From Rallus limicola (Eukaryota > Chordata > Aves > Gruiformes > Rallidae): DNA of 64,000 nucleotides. Positions 45,707-58,100 of the stretch are shown one piece after another (positions within the stretch are counted from its first letter, which is position 1; each line of letters begins with the position of its first letter). The notes beneath the pieces were generated by a model. It searched no databases, was not told the origin of the DNA, and saw only the letters and a program-made list of their open reading frames with translations. The stretch is taken from NCBI GenBank assembly GCA_022605955.1, contig JAKCOZ010000003.1, forward strand, positions 60,636,179 to 60,700,178, read 5' to 3'. A program made the position numbers and the translations under genes.

Positions 45707-46780
45707 TGATGGTTTGGCGCTGGCTGGAGTCAAGACACCCTCCAAAACTGCCCCATCACTCCCCTTTTCGGCTGGACAGGGGAGAAAATACCTATTGAGT
45801 GGCTCAGGAGTCAAGATAAGGACAGGGAGAGATCATTCCACAATCAGCAGAACAGACACAGCACAGAATAAAGGAAAGAAACTAATTGATGACCCTGCCA
45901 TTCACACCCAGTGACACCAGAGTTGGCTAATGAGAAGTGTCATCAGCACTTAAAGTGCCTCCCCCCACCCCTCCCTTCTTAGCAGACTTTAGTCATGATT
46001 TTGCTCACTTCACCCCATTGTGCACAGGGATGGGCAGGGACTGGGGGAATGGGGGTTTAAGTCAATTCCTCAAAAGCTGTTTTCCTTCTTAGTGGGGGCG
46101 GGGGATGGCATTCCTCACCCCCTTCCCCTGCTGAACTGTGGGGTCCCACCCACGGCAGACAGTCCTCCATGAACATCTCCGTGAGTCCTTTCTGTCAGGG
46201 CATCATCTCCTCACCAATTGCTTCAGCACAGCTCCCTTCCATGGGGTGCTGACCTTCAGGCCCAGAATGCTCCGGCCTGGTCCCCCACAGAGTCACAAGT
46301 CCCCCAGCAAACCTGCTCCTGCGTTGGTCTCTCTTTCCACAGGTTACAGGTTTCACTGCCAGGTGCTTGCTCCAATGCAGGCTTCCTATGGGGTCACAGC
46401 ATCTTTCAGGTGTCTCCACCTGCTCCAGCATGGGGTCTTCCATGGCCTGTAAATGAGATCTCTCCTCCCTGTCACCTTCCATGAGCTGTGGGGGACACCA
46501 GCTCCACCATAGGTTTCTCCAGGGGCTGCAGGGGCATCTTTCTCTCTGGCACCTGGGGCGCCTCCTCCCCTACCTTCCCTGGCCTTGGTACCTGCACAGT
46601 TCCTTACATCTCACTCCTTTCTCTGGGGGCAAAAAGTGGCTGCTTGCATTTTTTTCTCCTAAATGTGGCTCCCAGAGGCGCTGTGACCGTCACTGATGGG
46701 CTTGGCCTTGGTCAGTGGTGGGTCCGGTCTTGAGCTGGCTGGCATTTGCTCTGTAGACTGCTTCTGGCTGCTTCTTGGAG
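45707..46780. mobile_element. LTR-like repeat, copy 1
   Basis: About 1.07 kb starting tgatggtttggcgctggc. It resembles copy 2 across its length and is cut off at its right end where copy 2 starts. It is related to fragments in the RING array. Confidence 0.65.
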
Positions 46781-46784
46781 AACT

Positions 46785-47860
46785 GAAGTGGTTTGGCCCT
46801 GGATAGAGGCCAAATGCTCACCAAAGCTGCTGTATCAGTCCCCTTTCAGCTGAAAAGGGGAGAAAACATATGTTGAGAGGCTCAGGACTTGATATAAGGA
46901 CAGAGAGGGATCATTCTGCAATTAGTGTCATGGGCAAAACAGGCTCAACACAGAATCAAGGGAAGAAAACGAATTTCTTACACTACACCCCACACCCAGT
47001 GACACCAGAGTCGGGTAATGAGAAGCATGGCCAGGTCTTCAAGCACCTTCCCACCATCGCTCCCTTCTTAGCAGACTTCACTTTAGTCATGATTTTACTC
47101 CCTTCTTCCCCCCCCCAACTATGGCACAGGGAGGAGCAGAGATTGGGGAATAGGGGTTTTCAGTCCCTTCCTCCCAAGTTATCTTCTTTCTTAGCTGGGG
47201 GGGCATTCCACACATACCCCCTTCTACTGCAGCACTGTGGGGTTCCACCCACAGAAGCCAGTCCTCCACAAACTTCTCCAACTTGAGTCCTCTCATTCAG
47301 GGCATCACCTCCTCACCAACTGCCTCAGCACAGCTCCCTTCCATGGGGTGCTTCAGGCCCAGACTGCTCCGGCCTGGTCCCCCACAGAGTCACAAGTCCC
47401 CCGGTAAACCTGCTGTGGTGTGGATCAATCTCTCCACAAACTGTAGATGGTCTCTGCTCCCTGTCCTTATCCCTGGGTGGTGGGGGGACAGCCTGCTTCA
47501 CCATGGTTTTCTCCATGGGCTGCAGGAGAATCTCTCTCTCTGGCACCTGGAGTGCCTCAATCTTCCTCCCCATCCTTTTTCCCTGGCCTTAGTGTCTGCA
47601 CAGTTTCTTACATCTTCTCACTCCCTTCTCAGGTGGCAAAATGTCCCTGCCTGTAGGTTTTTTTTCTCCTAAATGTGATTCCCAGAGGCACTGTGATCAT
47701 CGCTGATGGGCTGCACCTTTGTCAGCAGCAACTCTGGCTCGATGTTTACTCTCTGGGGCCTGCAGAGAGCTTCTGGCTGCTTCTTGCAGGAGCCATCTCT
47801 GCAGCTCCCCCATATCTACCAGCACATTGCTATGCAAAACTGTGACAAGAAGCCACCCCT
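46785..47860. mobile_element. LTR-like repeat, copy 2
   Basis: The same family, directly following copy 1 in the same orientation. The right end is longer than copy 1 and stops near gctatgcaaaactgtgac. Orientation of the element cannot be decided by eye. Confidence 0.65.
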
Positions 47861-47879
47861 GAGCTCCCCTTCTTGCCCA

Positions 47880-49200
47880 GAACTCAGCCACGCAAAACTA
47901 TGACATCCTTTCTTCCACCTGGCTGGAGGCCCTCTGTCCTGGTCATCATATTCCTTAATCACTTCTAGAAAAATGGACTGTGAAATCCTTTCAAGAGGAT
48001 CATAAATACAGGTAGGCCTTCTACTCATTCTGGGGGACTGCCCTGAAGCAGCATTTTTCCTGGAGGGATCCTGTTCAGGGATGGTTTTGCCTTGCAGCTC
48101 ACATAGTCGTGCCTGTAGGCTGAAGGTGGGTTTCCCGTCCCACTTCCCCATGTCTTCTCCATGGTCCCACAGGTAAAACCCCAGGGTGCCTCATAGCTTG
48201 TAGCCTCTATGTCCACTCTCTGGGGTGGAGTATTAATAGCTCGTCCTAGTAATTCCTCCTTATAGCTGAGGTACTGGTCTCTACAGGTGGGGAGTAAGAC
48301 ATACCCTCACAGATGTTTCTCCACTGCCAAGACAAGGGAGGAAGAGAGACTGTCTTCAAATTACCAGTCAGCCAGCCACTGCAGCCATCGTTGGGGCCTC
48401 CTTGCCTTCCCAGTCCACTACTGGGTGGTGGTGAGTTGGTATATGATCATGGGTGCTCTGTACAAACTTCTACCACGTGGGTTGGGTACATTGGACTTCA
48501 TCAAGATCTGTGGATAACTAAACATTGACTGGGTCATAATAAATCATCTCCCACATGGCTAATCCCCTCAGGTACTGGATACGTCTCTCCATGGAGGTCC
48601 ACTTACCTAGGTTACATACAACATCTTCACTGAAGGGATACCTTTCCCTCAGGTGTGCAAGAAGTCACATCCAGAGGCTTGTGTCTTTTTTCTAATTGCC
48701 TTGTTGATGACGCCGACCCTAGACAGGGATCCCAGCTGCTTGGCCTCCCTACCCTCTAATTCCAGGCTGCTGGCTCTGTTATCCCAGAATTGGAGCAGCC
48801 AGGTAATGATGTGCTCAAATGGAAAGCAGCTGAAACATTTCCACACAGATACCAGCACGGGTTGATTTTTGGGTTCAATTGCAGTGCCTGTCATCAGTGT
48901 TTGAGTAGCATCGATGGCCATCACCAGCAGTCGCAGTGCCTGTTGCTCTGTGTTCCCTTCTTCTCCTCCCCAAGGGTGCTGCCTAACACCCAGCCATGTT
49001 TTGCAGATACTGGACAGGCCCCAGCACCGAGTGGCAAGCTGTGCCACGGGACAGCAAAATGAGAAGCTGGACCCCTCTCCCAAAGGTGATAAACAGCGCT
49101 GCAGGGAATACATACAGCAAGCACAGGCTTGCATCCCACAGCCCCCTGAACAAACACAACCCTATTGTGAGCAGTGGCTGCTCATCTAATATCATAAACA
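47880..49200 (-). mobile_element. Endogenous retrovirus gag-like relic
   Basis: The - strand frames at 48649-49134 (161 codons open) and 47816-48216 (MGKWDGKPTFSLQARLCEL-like) resemble avian ERV gag segments. Placed 5' of the pol relic on the same strand, they may belong to one decayed provirus interrupted by the LTR-like repeats. Confidence 0.45.
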
Positions 49201-49344
49201 ATCAAAACAGCTTTGTGTTGTCATGCTCTGGTCAGACCTGTTGTTGTCTTGACACCCTGCACCCCGTGTTTGGCACCAAAAGGGAGTTGTTGTGGCTCAG
49301 CCCTGGCCGGCAGCTGAGCACCATGGAGATGCTCACTCACTCCT

Positions 49345-49568
49345 CCCATGGTGAGACAAGGAGGAGAATTACTTTTTCACAATAAGGGTGACAGATCCTG
49401 GGACAGACTGCCCAGGGGGGTGAGGAGTCTCCTTCCCTGGAGAGATTCAAGACCTGTCTGGACGCCTCCCTGTGTGACCTGTCCTGGGGAACCTGCTTTG
49501 GCAGGGGGATTGGACCTGATGGTCTCTTGAGGTCCCTTCCAGCCCCTACAGTTCTGTGACTCTGTGAT
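49345..49568 (+). mobile_element. CR1 LINE 3' end
   Basis: Typical CR1 UTR with gggacagactgcccagg and a terminus near ctctgtgatc. Confidence 0.85.
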
Positions 49569-49569
49569 C

Positions 49570-49790
49570 AGAAGAAAAAGGCAGACCTCCTGGGGTGGGA
49601 TAAGGACAGTTTACTAGGACGGCAAGGGGAAGGTAACAAGAACAGTACTTGTAACACGCACTGCCCCTCCTTGATGAGCCCCCTTTTGTGCTGAGTAAGC
49701 ACGAGCGCAAAACCTGGACAGATGGGCCACACAAGGTCTCCACGCTGGCACTGCTGCTTGCTGATGGCAACCCCACAGCTCATTTGCAGC
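49570..49790. mobile_element. Possible LTR relic
   Basis: The ggacagtttactagga block and the tgatgagccccctttt block resemble the LTR relic at 37060-37385. Decayed. Confidence 0.4.
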
Positions 49791-51413
49791 TGTAGCCTTA
49801 CTTTAGCGTCACACAAAGGGTATTGGTGCGATCTGACCACAACCTTCATTTTTTTCCTGTACATAACAATCCCATGCCAGCAGCCTATCTTGCAGGTAGG
49901 CACAGGGATCAGCTCCGTGCTCCAGGCGATAGATTTCTTGACCATCTTCACCCGAGCCAAAAAAAAATGAAAGAATCTAAGAGCTGGGGGTACCTCCAGG
50001 GGGTTTGCACCCTCCAAAGGGCAGCCAGTGAAGTGGCTCGGGGCTGGCAATCATTACCACAGCTAAATCCTGCGATGCCATACCTGAGGCCTGCTGCGGC
50101 CTGGAGCAGGCAAAGGAGAGCAGGCAGGCAGGGAAGGAGTCCAAAGGAAAAGTGCTGAAGCAGCTAAAAATGGTCTGGGCTGTGGTTTAAACCCATGTAT
50201 GCCTGGGTTCAAGAAAGCTTAATGAGTAGTAACAGGAAAGGGTTAATGAATAATAAGAGGTAAGGGTTAATAAATAAACTCGCTGCTCGACTTGGGAATG
50301 GAGTCAGCCTTGGAATGTCGGGGAAATGATGTGTCTGTACCCATGGATTAGTCCCCCAGCCCACAGCCATCCCTGTGCAGAAGCTGATTGAAGCTGAACT
50401 TTATCTGATAAAAGTTTTATTGCAGTAATAACAGTCTAAAAAGAAGGAAAGAACAGAAACATCCTCTGATACAAGGTCACTCTGCGAAGTCCCAATTGTT
50501 GCAGGAAAGTTTGCAGGCAGCCAGGGGTTAAGGAGCAGTGCTGAGGGGTCACAACAAAACAACCCCAACAAACCAACCCAGCCTGGTCAGGAGCTCTGCT
50601 GGCTTTGGTACTTGCTTTTATTCCTTGCCAGCTGGATCAGGATGTCATGTCCCTGGCAGCTGCCAACACAAGACAAATGGATGCGGGCAGGCCAGGTGAG
50701 CCCCACTGGTGTCCCTGCACCCCTCCCATCCCCTTCCAGCCTCTCCCTAGTGACAGCATCTTGGTCCCTCTCCACTCGCTATGAGCTCTGCTGTGGGATG
50801 ATGAAAGCAGCTGGCATGAGGAAGCCGCATCCGGGACAACCTGTCCTTCCCGGATAACATTATTTCTCTACTCAGGCAGACACAAGAACACTCCCCCAGG
50901 GAGTAAAGAAAAGGCCATTTATCACACGCTGGCAGCACCAGCTCCCAGAGCAGGCATGGGGTGAGAGAGGACAGGCTGCTTCCCACTCTCCTCCCAACAC
51001 CCAAAGTGGGTAAGTACAACCTTCAAAGAGCTTCTCTGGCAGAGAAAGGAGGAAAAGGAAGCAAGGCACCAAGGAAGCTCCAGGCAGGAGGGGACATAGT
51101 TAAGGCAAAGGTCAGTGCTGAAGCAGGGCTGCTCCTCACATAAGTATTTACAGGAAGAATGCTTGCATTCCAGGCATGAGAGGAAGGGGCAGGATTCACC
51201 AATCAGCATCTTGACTTGGGAGTGGGGGTGTTGGGGAAGTAGTGCCCTCTCTCCCCTTAGCAAAACAGAGCAAGAGCCAGCCCAGCACCAGGGCTTGGCT
51301 TGCCCTGTCCCCTCAGCCCTCCAGGCCAGGAAGAAAAGGGGGAACAAGAGGGACTCAGAGCTTCAGCTTGTGCTTGTGGCAAAGACGACATGAAAAAGGA
51401 GGAAGTACAGTTG
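49791..51413. other. Intergenic region downstream of GBA2
   Basis: No gene recognised. An AATAAATAAA-type stretch near 50268-50278 could be a repeat end. Confidence 0.4.
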
Positions 51414-51419
51414 GACAAA

Positions 51420-51425
51420 TTTATT
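51420..51425 (-). promoter_or_regulatory. Candidate GBA2 polyadenylation signal (distal)
   Basis: AATAAA on the - strand, about 680 bp beyond the stop. A nearer candidate is 51714-51719. Confidence 0.5.
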
Positions 51426-52107
51426 AAGAACTTAAAATGATTTATCCCCTTAGATGCGCTCCGCTGCCCACCCCCGGCGCCAGCAGGGAGGAGTGCCACA
51501 GCACCAGAACAGGACCTGCTGCTTGGACTCCGATTGTCACCAGTGAGGAGCCAGGGCTCCCCTCGGGATTGTATCTGCCACAGGCTCTCCTGAGGATGGT
51601 GCCCTGGGGCAGAGCTAGTCAGTTCGCAGTGTCACATAATGGCGGGACAGCTACAGCATCCACGTGCTTGTGTGCACCAGTCCAATGTCCTCACTCACAC
51701 ACACACACAGAGTTTTATTATTTTTGCCATGCAGGCCCCCTCCTACCTTACCCAGCCCACCAGGAGAAAGGGCTCCTGTGCTTCTGGGCAAGGTAATGAG
51801 CTCCAGTGGAGGATGGCTGGGGGTTCTGTAGGCTACTGGAGCCCTGAGTGATGGGGAAGGGGCACAGGGTCCAGCAGAGCCACCACATCCCACCATTCTC
51901 TCCTCTGAGAAGACATCACCTGCACCTCTGGTACCCCCCTCATGCTCACCGTCAGCGGCTGGAAGCCCCCTGAGATGAAGGGCATATAGTGGAGGTAGGG
52001 AAGGAAAACAGCAATGAGTATTATCAGAGAGGGGAGGAGGGGTCCCTGCCCACCACGTGAGGCTCCCCTCGGCCCCACAGTGCACTGGCTCAAGGGTGGA
52101 TGGGGGC

Positions 52108-55100
52108 CTAGTGTGGATGTGTGGGTGCTAGTGTCTGGCCAGCTCTACTCTCCAGGGCCAGCTGCATGCTCCAGATGCTAAGGGGACGCATGTAAGCCAG
52201 GGACCGGTAGACTTTCTTCTCCCGATAGGCTTCGGGTGTCTGGAAAGCCATGCCCAGCCGCTCCCACACCGTCCGGTAGCAGCCTTCTGCTGTATGAAAG
52301 GCCTCTTCCACCAGCCCCTGCAGCAGAGGGAAAACCACCATCAGCGAGTTCACAGAGTGCAAGGAGACAGCAGCTGCCACGGGGTGCAGATCCCCACTCA
52401 CCTCCTGGATCATGGTAGCAGCCAAGGCATAGACCACACCGATCCACACCTCATTGGACTGCACACTGGAGGTGTCGGGCACCCCATCGGGCCTCATGCC
52501 ATTCACTGCTCCCATGGTGCCACCAGCAAAGCTCATGACATTCTTCTCAAAGATAGTCTTGAGTGCACTGACAACATGACTTTTGGGGAAGACCTGTGGG
52601 AAGAGGGAGGAGGGGCAGTGTTTTGGCTCACACACAGGCAAACCCATCAGTCTGGGACTCCAGGTTATAGTCTGCACGAGGAAGAAGTCAGTGCTGCTCA
52701 CCAGAGGGTGCAAACTCAGAAAAATAACAAGAGGAAGCTAAAAAGCCTCTTTCCCTGAAGAGACAAGAAAAGAGCACTTGCTCAACAGAAGATCTGCTGA
52801 ACTTCATTTCACTTTTCTCCTGGGGAAGCTGATAGCTCAATCCAACCAGTGTGTCTCCATAAACATCCTCCTACCTTCCCCTCACATTGCTTTTGGGACC
52901 TGGCCAACCACACCATCCCTATCTTGTTTTATGATTACCACTGCTCCTTTCTGAGGCTAGCTAGTCTAAGGCACATTCTTTTTTCCCCTGTTAAAAAACA
53001 CTGTGCTGTTTTCTCAGCCCATCTGCAAGAGGCATTGCAATGCCTCCTCCAGATGGGACATGGGCCAGAGGTGGCTGAAGCATGGTCTGAGATCAGCGAG
53101 GCTGGAGAGGGAAGATCAGTGAGGCTGCCAGAGGGAAAGATTATGGAAGAGCCAGTTGGATAACATCAGACTGCACCTTGCAGCTGCAAAGTGAACGCTG
53201 TGGATACTGGTAAGCTTGTTTGGGTAAATGCTGGGAATCTTGATGAGAAAAAACCACCCAAAACTCAGCTCAGGGGGAAAGAACACAAACAGGACTTAAG
53301 TTTACACAACTGCAAAAGTACATTGCCCCCTCACATTTTGTAACTGGGTGGTGATGCAAGAGCTTGCTGCCTGGACCAAGGGGAGCTTGAGGTGAGAGAA
53401 GGGGCAGCCTGAGGATGAAGGCTTCAGGTTGAGGCACACAGGGCACCCAATGTTTTCCTGCATCTGGCAGCAGATCCTCAGAAACTTATCTCAAGTGAAA
53501 GTGAAATACTTGCACAAGGTAAACAGTGCTTGCTGGATAAACAGCTGTTGGAGGAAGTAAAAAACTTTCCCCTCAACAAGCAAGCAAGCAAAAAAACAAA
53601 GCAGCTGTTTAACAAATTATGTTCAAGAGCACAGAGCAGTTATGGGAAGGGACTGAGGTATCACGCTGAGAAAGCTCTTGCCAAAAGGAGACAAAAAAAA
53701 AAAAAAGAGGAAACCCAGCAAGCAACAAGAAAACAACCCTGAACTACCAACCCCACCTAAGCACCAAAACACCTGCCAGCCCAGACAAAAAACAGCAGGG
53801 CAGCAAGGACTGTGTTAAGATGGAAAGCCTCTGCAGAGAGCCGGGAACAAACAAAGCTGCGCTGCTATTGTTATCAGCAGTAACAATAGGAAGCGTTCGT
53901 GCAGCAGGAATCGCTGCCCCGGTGAGAACAGCCGAGCTCTCAACGTGGTGATGCTGCAAGGGGAGAGCTGGCTCCTCTCCATCCCACACCCTCCTAACCG
54001 CAAGGAAGGCCTAACAAGAGTTTCGCGGGGTGGCCGAGATCAGAAGCGATGTCATGGTGACATCTAGCTGCAGGACAGGGAAAAGCCAGGCTGCTCCGGG
54101 CTCCTCAGCACCGCCCAGGGACGTGCCAGACCCTCCCGGACAGCCTGGTTCCCACCAGGGGACACTGGGACAGGCTGCCCAGGGGGGTGAGGAGTCTCCT
54201 TCTCTGGAGAGATTCAAGACCCGTCTGGACGCCTCCCTGTGTGACCTGTCCTGGGGAACCTGCTTTGGCAGGGGGGGCCGGACCCAATTGTCTCTGGAGG
54301 TCCCTTCCAGCCCCTACAGTCCTGTGACTCTGTGGCACCAGGGATGACACCAGCCAGGAGCTTGCCAAGGGTAAGCTGGGGTAGCCCAGCCCAGCCCGGC
54401 AGCTCTCTCAGGCTCAGAGGAGAAACAGCACGTAGTTTATGGATGCGAAAGCCGAGCCGACCTGAGCACGCAGCCATTTTACCCTGTGTGGGGCCAGAGA
54501 GAAGCCCAAGGGGGCAGCAGAGAGGTGGTGTAGCAGCCATCCATCGCTGGCTGAAGGTTTCGGGGCACAGGCTGTTCAGGGCTGGGGTCACAGGCTTTTC
54601 TTACTTTGTAAGTCATCACTGACCCGCGCAGGCAGCACGGTTGTAACGAGGTTACAGACAGGAGTGCTGCCAGCCAGGGAAGGCACTGGAATACACGGGG
54701 AATAAAACCCAACCAACCTCGTCAGGCACAGAAACAGAAGGGAAAAAGCTCCCCAGTCCCATCTCCAGTCAGCAAAAAGCTCAGACTGCAGAGAAGAAGA
54801 GGTGTGACCTTCAGCAACAAAAGCCTGAGGCCACAGAAAATCGAGATGCATTTGGCCTGTACCAGGTTTCCATTTTCCCCAGAACGGGATGTTTGGGTAT
54901 CGCTGCTGGTCCTGATCCTGCCAGGAGCCCCAGGAACAGCCCCAGTCCTGGCCCTAGGGACCCACACTGGGAGAAACACAGGAGGGCAGAACCAAGCACC
55001 CATTCTTCATTAAACCTCACAGTGCTGAGCACAAGGTGCTCCCTGGAAAGGCTGTTTGAAGCTCCCCTGTGGTACCAACAGCATGAAGGGGTCCATCACC

Positions 55101-58100
55101 CTCATGCAACCAAGGGCCACTCCCTCTCCTTCAGTCAGGTGAAGCGTTCACCTTTCCATCACCACCACAGACAGCTTTGGTCTGACACCTGTCTACAGGT
55201 CATAACCAACCCACACAGCAGCTCCCCACTGTCCAGCTCTCTTCCAGGTGTTTCAGCTCCAGCAGCTCCACTCACTGCCCCATCAGATAAGAGGAGTCTT
55301 CAGCCAATTAACTGTCTTGCAAATGAAAAGCAACAGACTTTTGGGCCCCAAATAAACCTTAGTCCCTTAAGATATTCTTTTAGGGCTTTAAACTGGACAG
55401 CAAACAGATGGAAAGTTTCACACACTTTTTCTATTGTTTTTGAACAAACAGCACTTTGCTGAGAGCAAATCCTGGTGGGACCTTCCAAGAACAGAGGTTG
55501 GTCTGAGGCAGGTTGCACTGACCTGCATCCAGCAGACTCCACCCAAGCACAGTGGCCTGGAGACCCACACCAGCCCGTAACACTTAACCCATGCCACACA
55601 CCAGCCCTGCTGCTCTCCCTCTGCCGCAGGTCCCAGCCTGCAGCAGGCTGTCCCTTCTCTTACCTCAAACTCCCCTTGGTCCAGGCCACAAGCCCCAAGA
55701 AACCACTGCCCAGCACACTGGTCTGACATGATGCTGCTGGAGGTGTCACTCCCACTGCTGTCATAGTTGTAGTACTTTCCTGAATAAAAAAACCAACCAA
55801 ACAAACAAACAAAAGAAAAATACACCAGGAAAGTTTAAAAATTGGTAGTTTAGGATCCTGGCTGATGCATGCCACCCCTACATTTCTCCCCACAAGGCTG
55901 GAACATGGCATCTTTTGCCAGAAGGCTCTTCTTCCTCTCCCAGACCTCCAAACCTTTTCTGTTCACCCCAGTACTGGCTCCTTCCCGTTCCATTTGGAGG
56001 GCCAGCATCTCCCCTCCCTCTCTTGTTCCTAGCTCCCCAACAAGGCTCCAAGACACAAGGAGGAACCATCCCCTTCCCAAGGAGCAGGTGGCCAGGGGAG
56101 GGTGGCGCCCGCCCTGGTGAGCACCCACCGTTCCACAGCATCCTTTCAAACGCCTCCTTGCCCCTGCTCAGGATGTCGGTGTATTTCTGCTGGATCTCCA
56201 TGTCCCCAAGCACCTCTGCCATCTTGCACATCATAGAGACAGCTGCCAGCCACAGCCCGCCACAATAGGCACTGTCAGAGGGAAAGGAGAGCAGCATTGG
56301 TGATACACAAGACACCCCACAGATAGGGACCATGACCCTAGCTCTGATCTACCTCTCCATGCCTCACCCCCCACCTGCCTTTCTTGCTCACCTGGCCCCA
56401 TTTACCACCCAGGCATCGTACGTCTGGTCAGCAAAGCCACCATTTTCGATGAGTCCATCATTATCCGTGTCAAACTTGAGCTCTGACTCCATCACAGCCT
56501 GGGGGAGAGGCAGGAGTCGGTCACTCAACCACCTGGCAGCTTTCTGCTGCCCCTCGTGCTCTGCTTGGGAGCGTACACCCTTTGGGGATGTCACACAGCT
56601 CCCAAGGAAAGCAGGGAAAGGGAACGAATGCCCCACGGTCTGACCTCCTCCCAGTACCTTGCAGACTGGCCACATGTCCTGCAAGTACGGGAAGTCATGT
56701 GTCAGGTAGTAGTCACGGTACACCTGCAGCACGAACTTCAGGTTGAGGTCCTTCCAGTCGGCTGTGTCATGCATCAGGTAGGCATTGACACGCTCCCATG
56801 GCTCGTCACCTAAGCAAGGACAGAGCAGATGCAGCAGGGCAGCAAGCAATGAACATCTCCCTTGTACAAGCTCCTTGCAGCGTGGTCTTCACTGACACCC
56901 CAAACAACCCAAGCTTTCCATTCCCAGAATGAACTCCATGCACCATACCTCTTTCCCATAGTTTGGGAGTTAACTACCCTGAGAAGTTGTGTGAGCAGCC
57001 CTGCACCCCCCTCTGCCTCCCAGGAAGACCCAGACAGACCCCTCACCTGGGTCCCCAACATCGTGTGGCACCACGTTCTTCAGCTTCACCTGGGCTGTCT
57101 GACCACACATCAAGTACTGACGAGGCTGGATGTCCTCGTTCACCACTGTGACAGCTGGAGAGGACACAGAGCAACAGACATCAGACAGGCAGTGGGCACT
57201 GCAGCAGTGAACTCCAGGCACAGGCAGGATCGCAGGCACCAGCTCACCAGGCTGCCCTTTGGAGCTCTGGCTGCAGGAACACATCCTTCTGTGAAGGGCT
57301 GAGGAGACACCAGGCTGCTCCCAGTCTCCCCTTGGCAGGGGATGTGCAGCTGCCACCACTCCCATAAGCAAAGTGGTAGAGCACCCAGGACCAGAGGAAC
57401 CCCAGTGGGCTCAGCCCTCCCACATCCCATCCTAGGCTGTGCTCCACCACTGACCAGGCCACCAACTGAGCAGCCTTCGAGCCCACTCAAAGCATCGGGG
57501 TCTGCAAACAGCTCCATGCTTCTCCTCTGTGAGGAGTGAGAGGAGAGAGAGCTCAGAAAAAACAGGGACTCCCCCAGGGCAGAGCATGTTGTGCATCCCC
57601 CCTGCAGCATGAGGGCATCCCCAAGTGCTGGGCAGAAGGATGCTGAGAAGCAGCAGTGTCTGCAAGTCCTGGTCCCAGCTGGAGAGGAGTTCCAATTGGA
57701 GAGGAATCCTGGATCCATGGTACAGATCTGTCTGGCAGACACTGTTCAAAACCCTCCATCTCTTCCCAAGGCGAAGACATCAGCAGTCACTGAGTCAGGG
57801 CCTCCTTGGTCACTCACCAATGTCATATTGCAGGCTGATCTGCAGCTTGGGCCACAGCATGACGAGCGCGAAGGAGGCGTAGAAGTGGACATCATAGGTG
57901 TTGTACATCCGGTACTCCTGGCCTGGAAGGACCGGGGAGGCAGTGAGGGATGGAAGACATGCCACAGGGAGGGGAAAGGAAGGGCAGTTCTCTCTCCCTC
58001 ATGGCCCAGGAGGGCTCTTTCCCAGCACAGGGAGAGGCTCCAGTTAGAGGCAGTTTTTATTCCAGATATATAGGATCCAGGGGTCTGGAGAAGACTTCAT

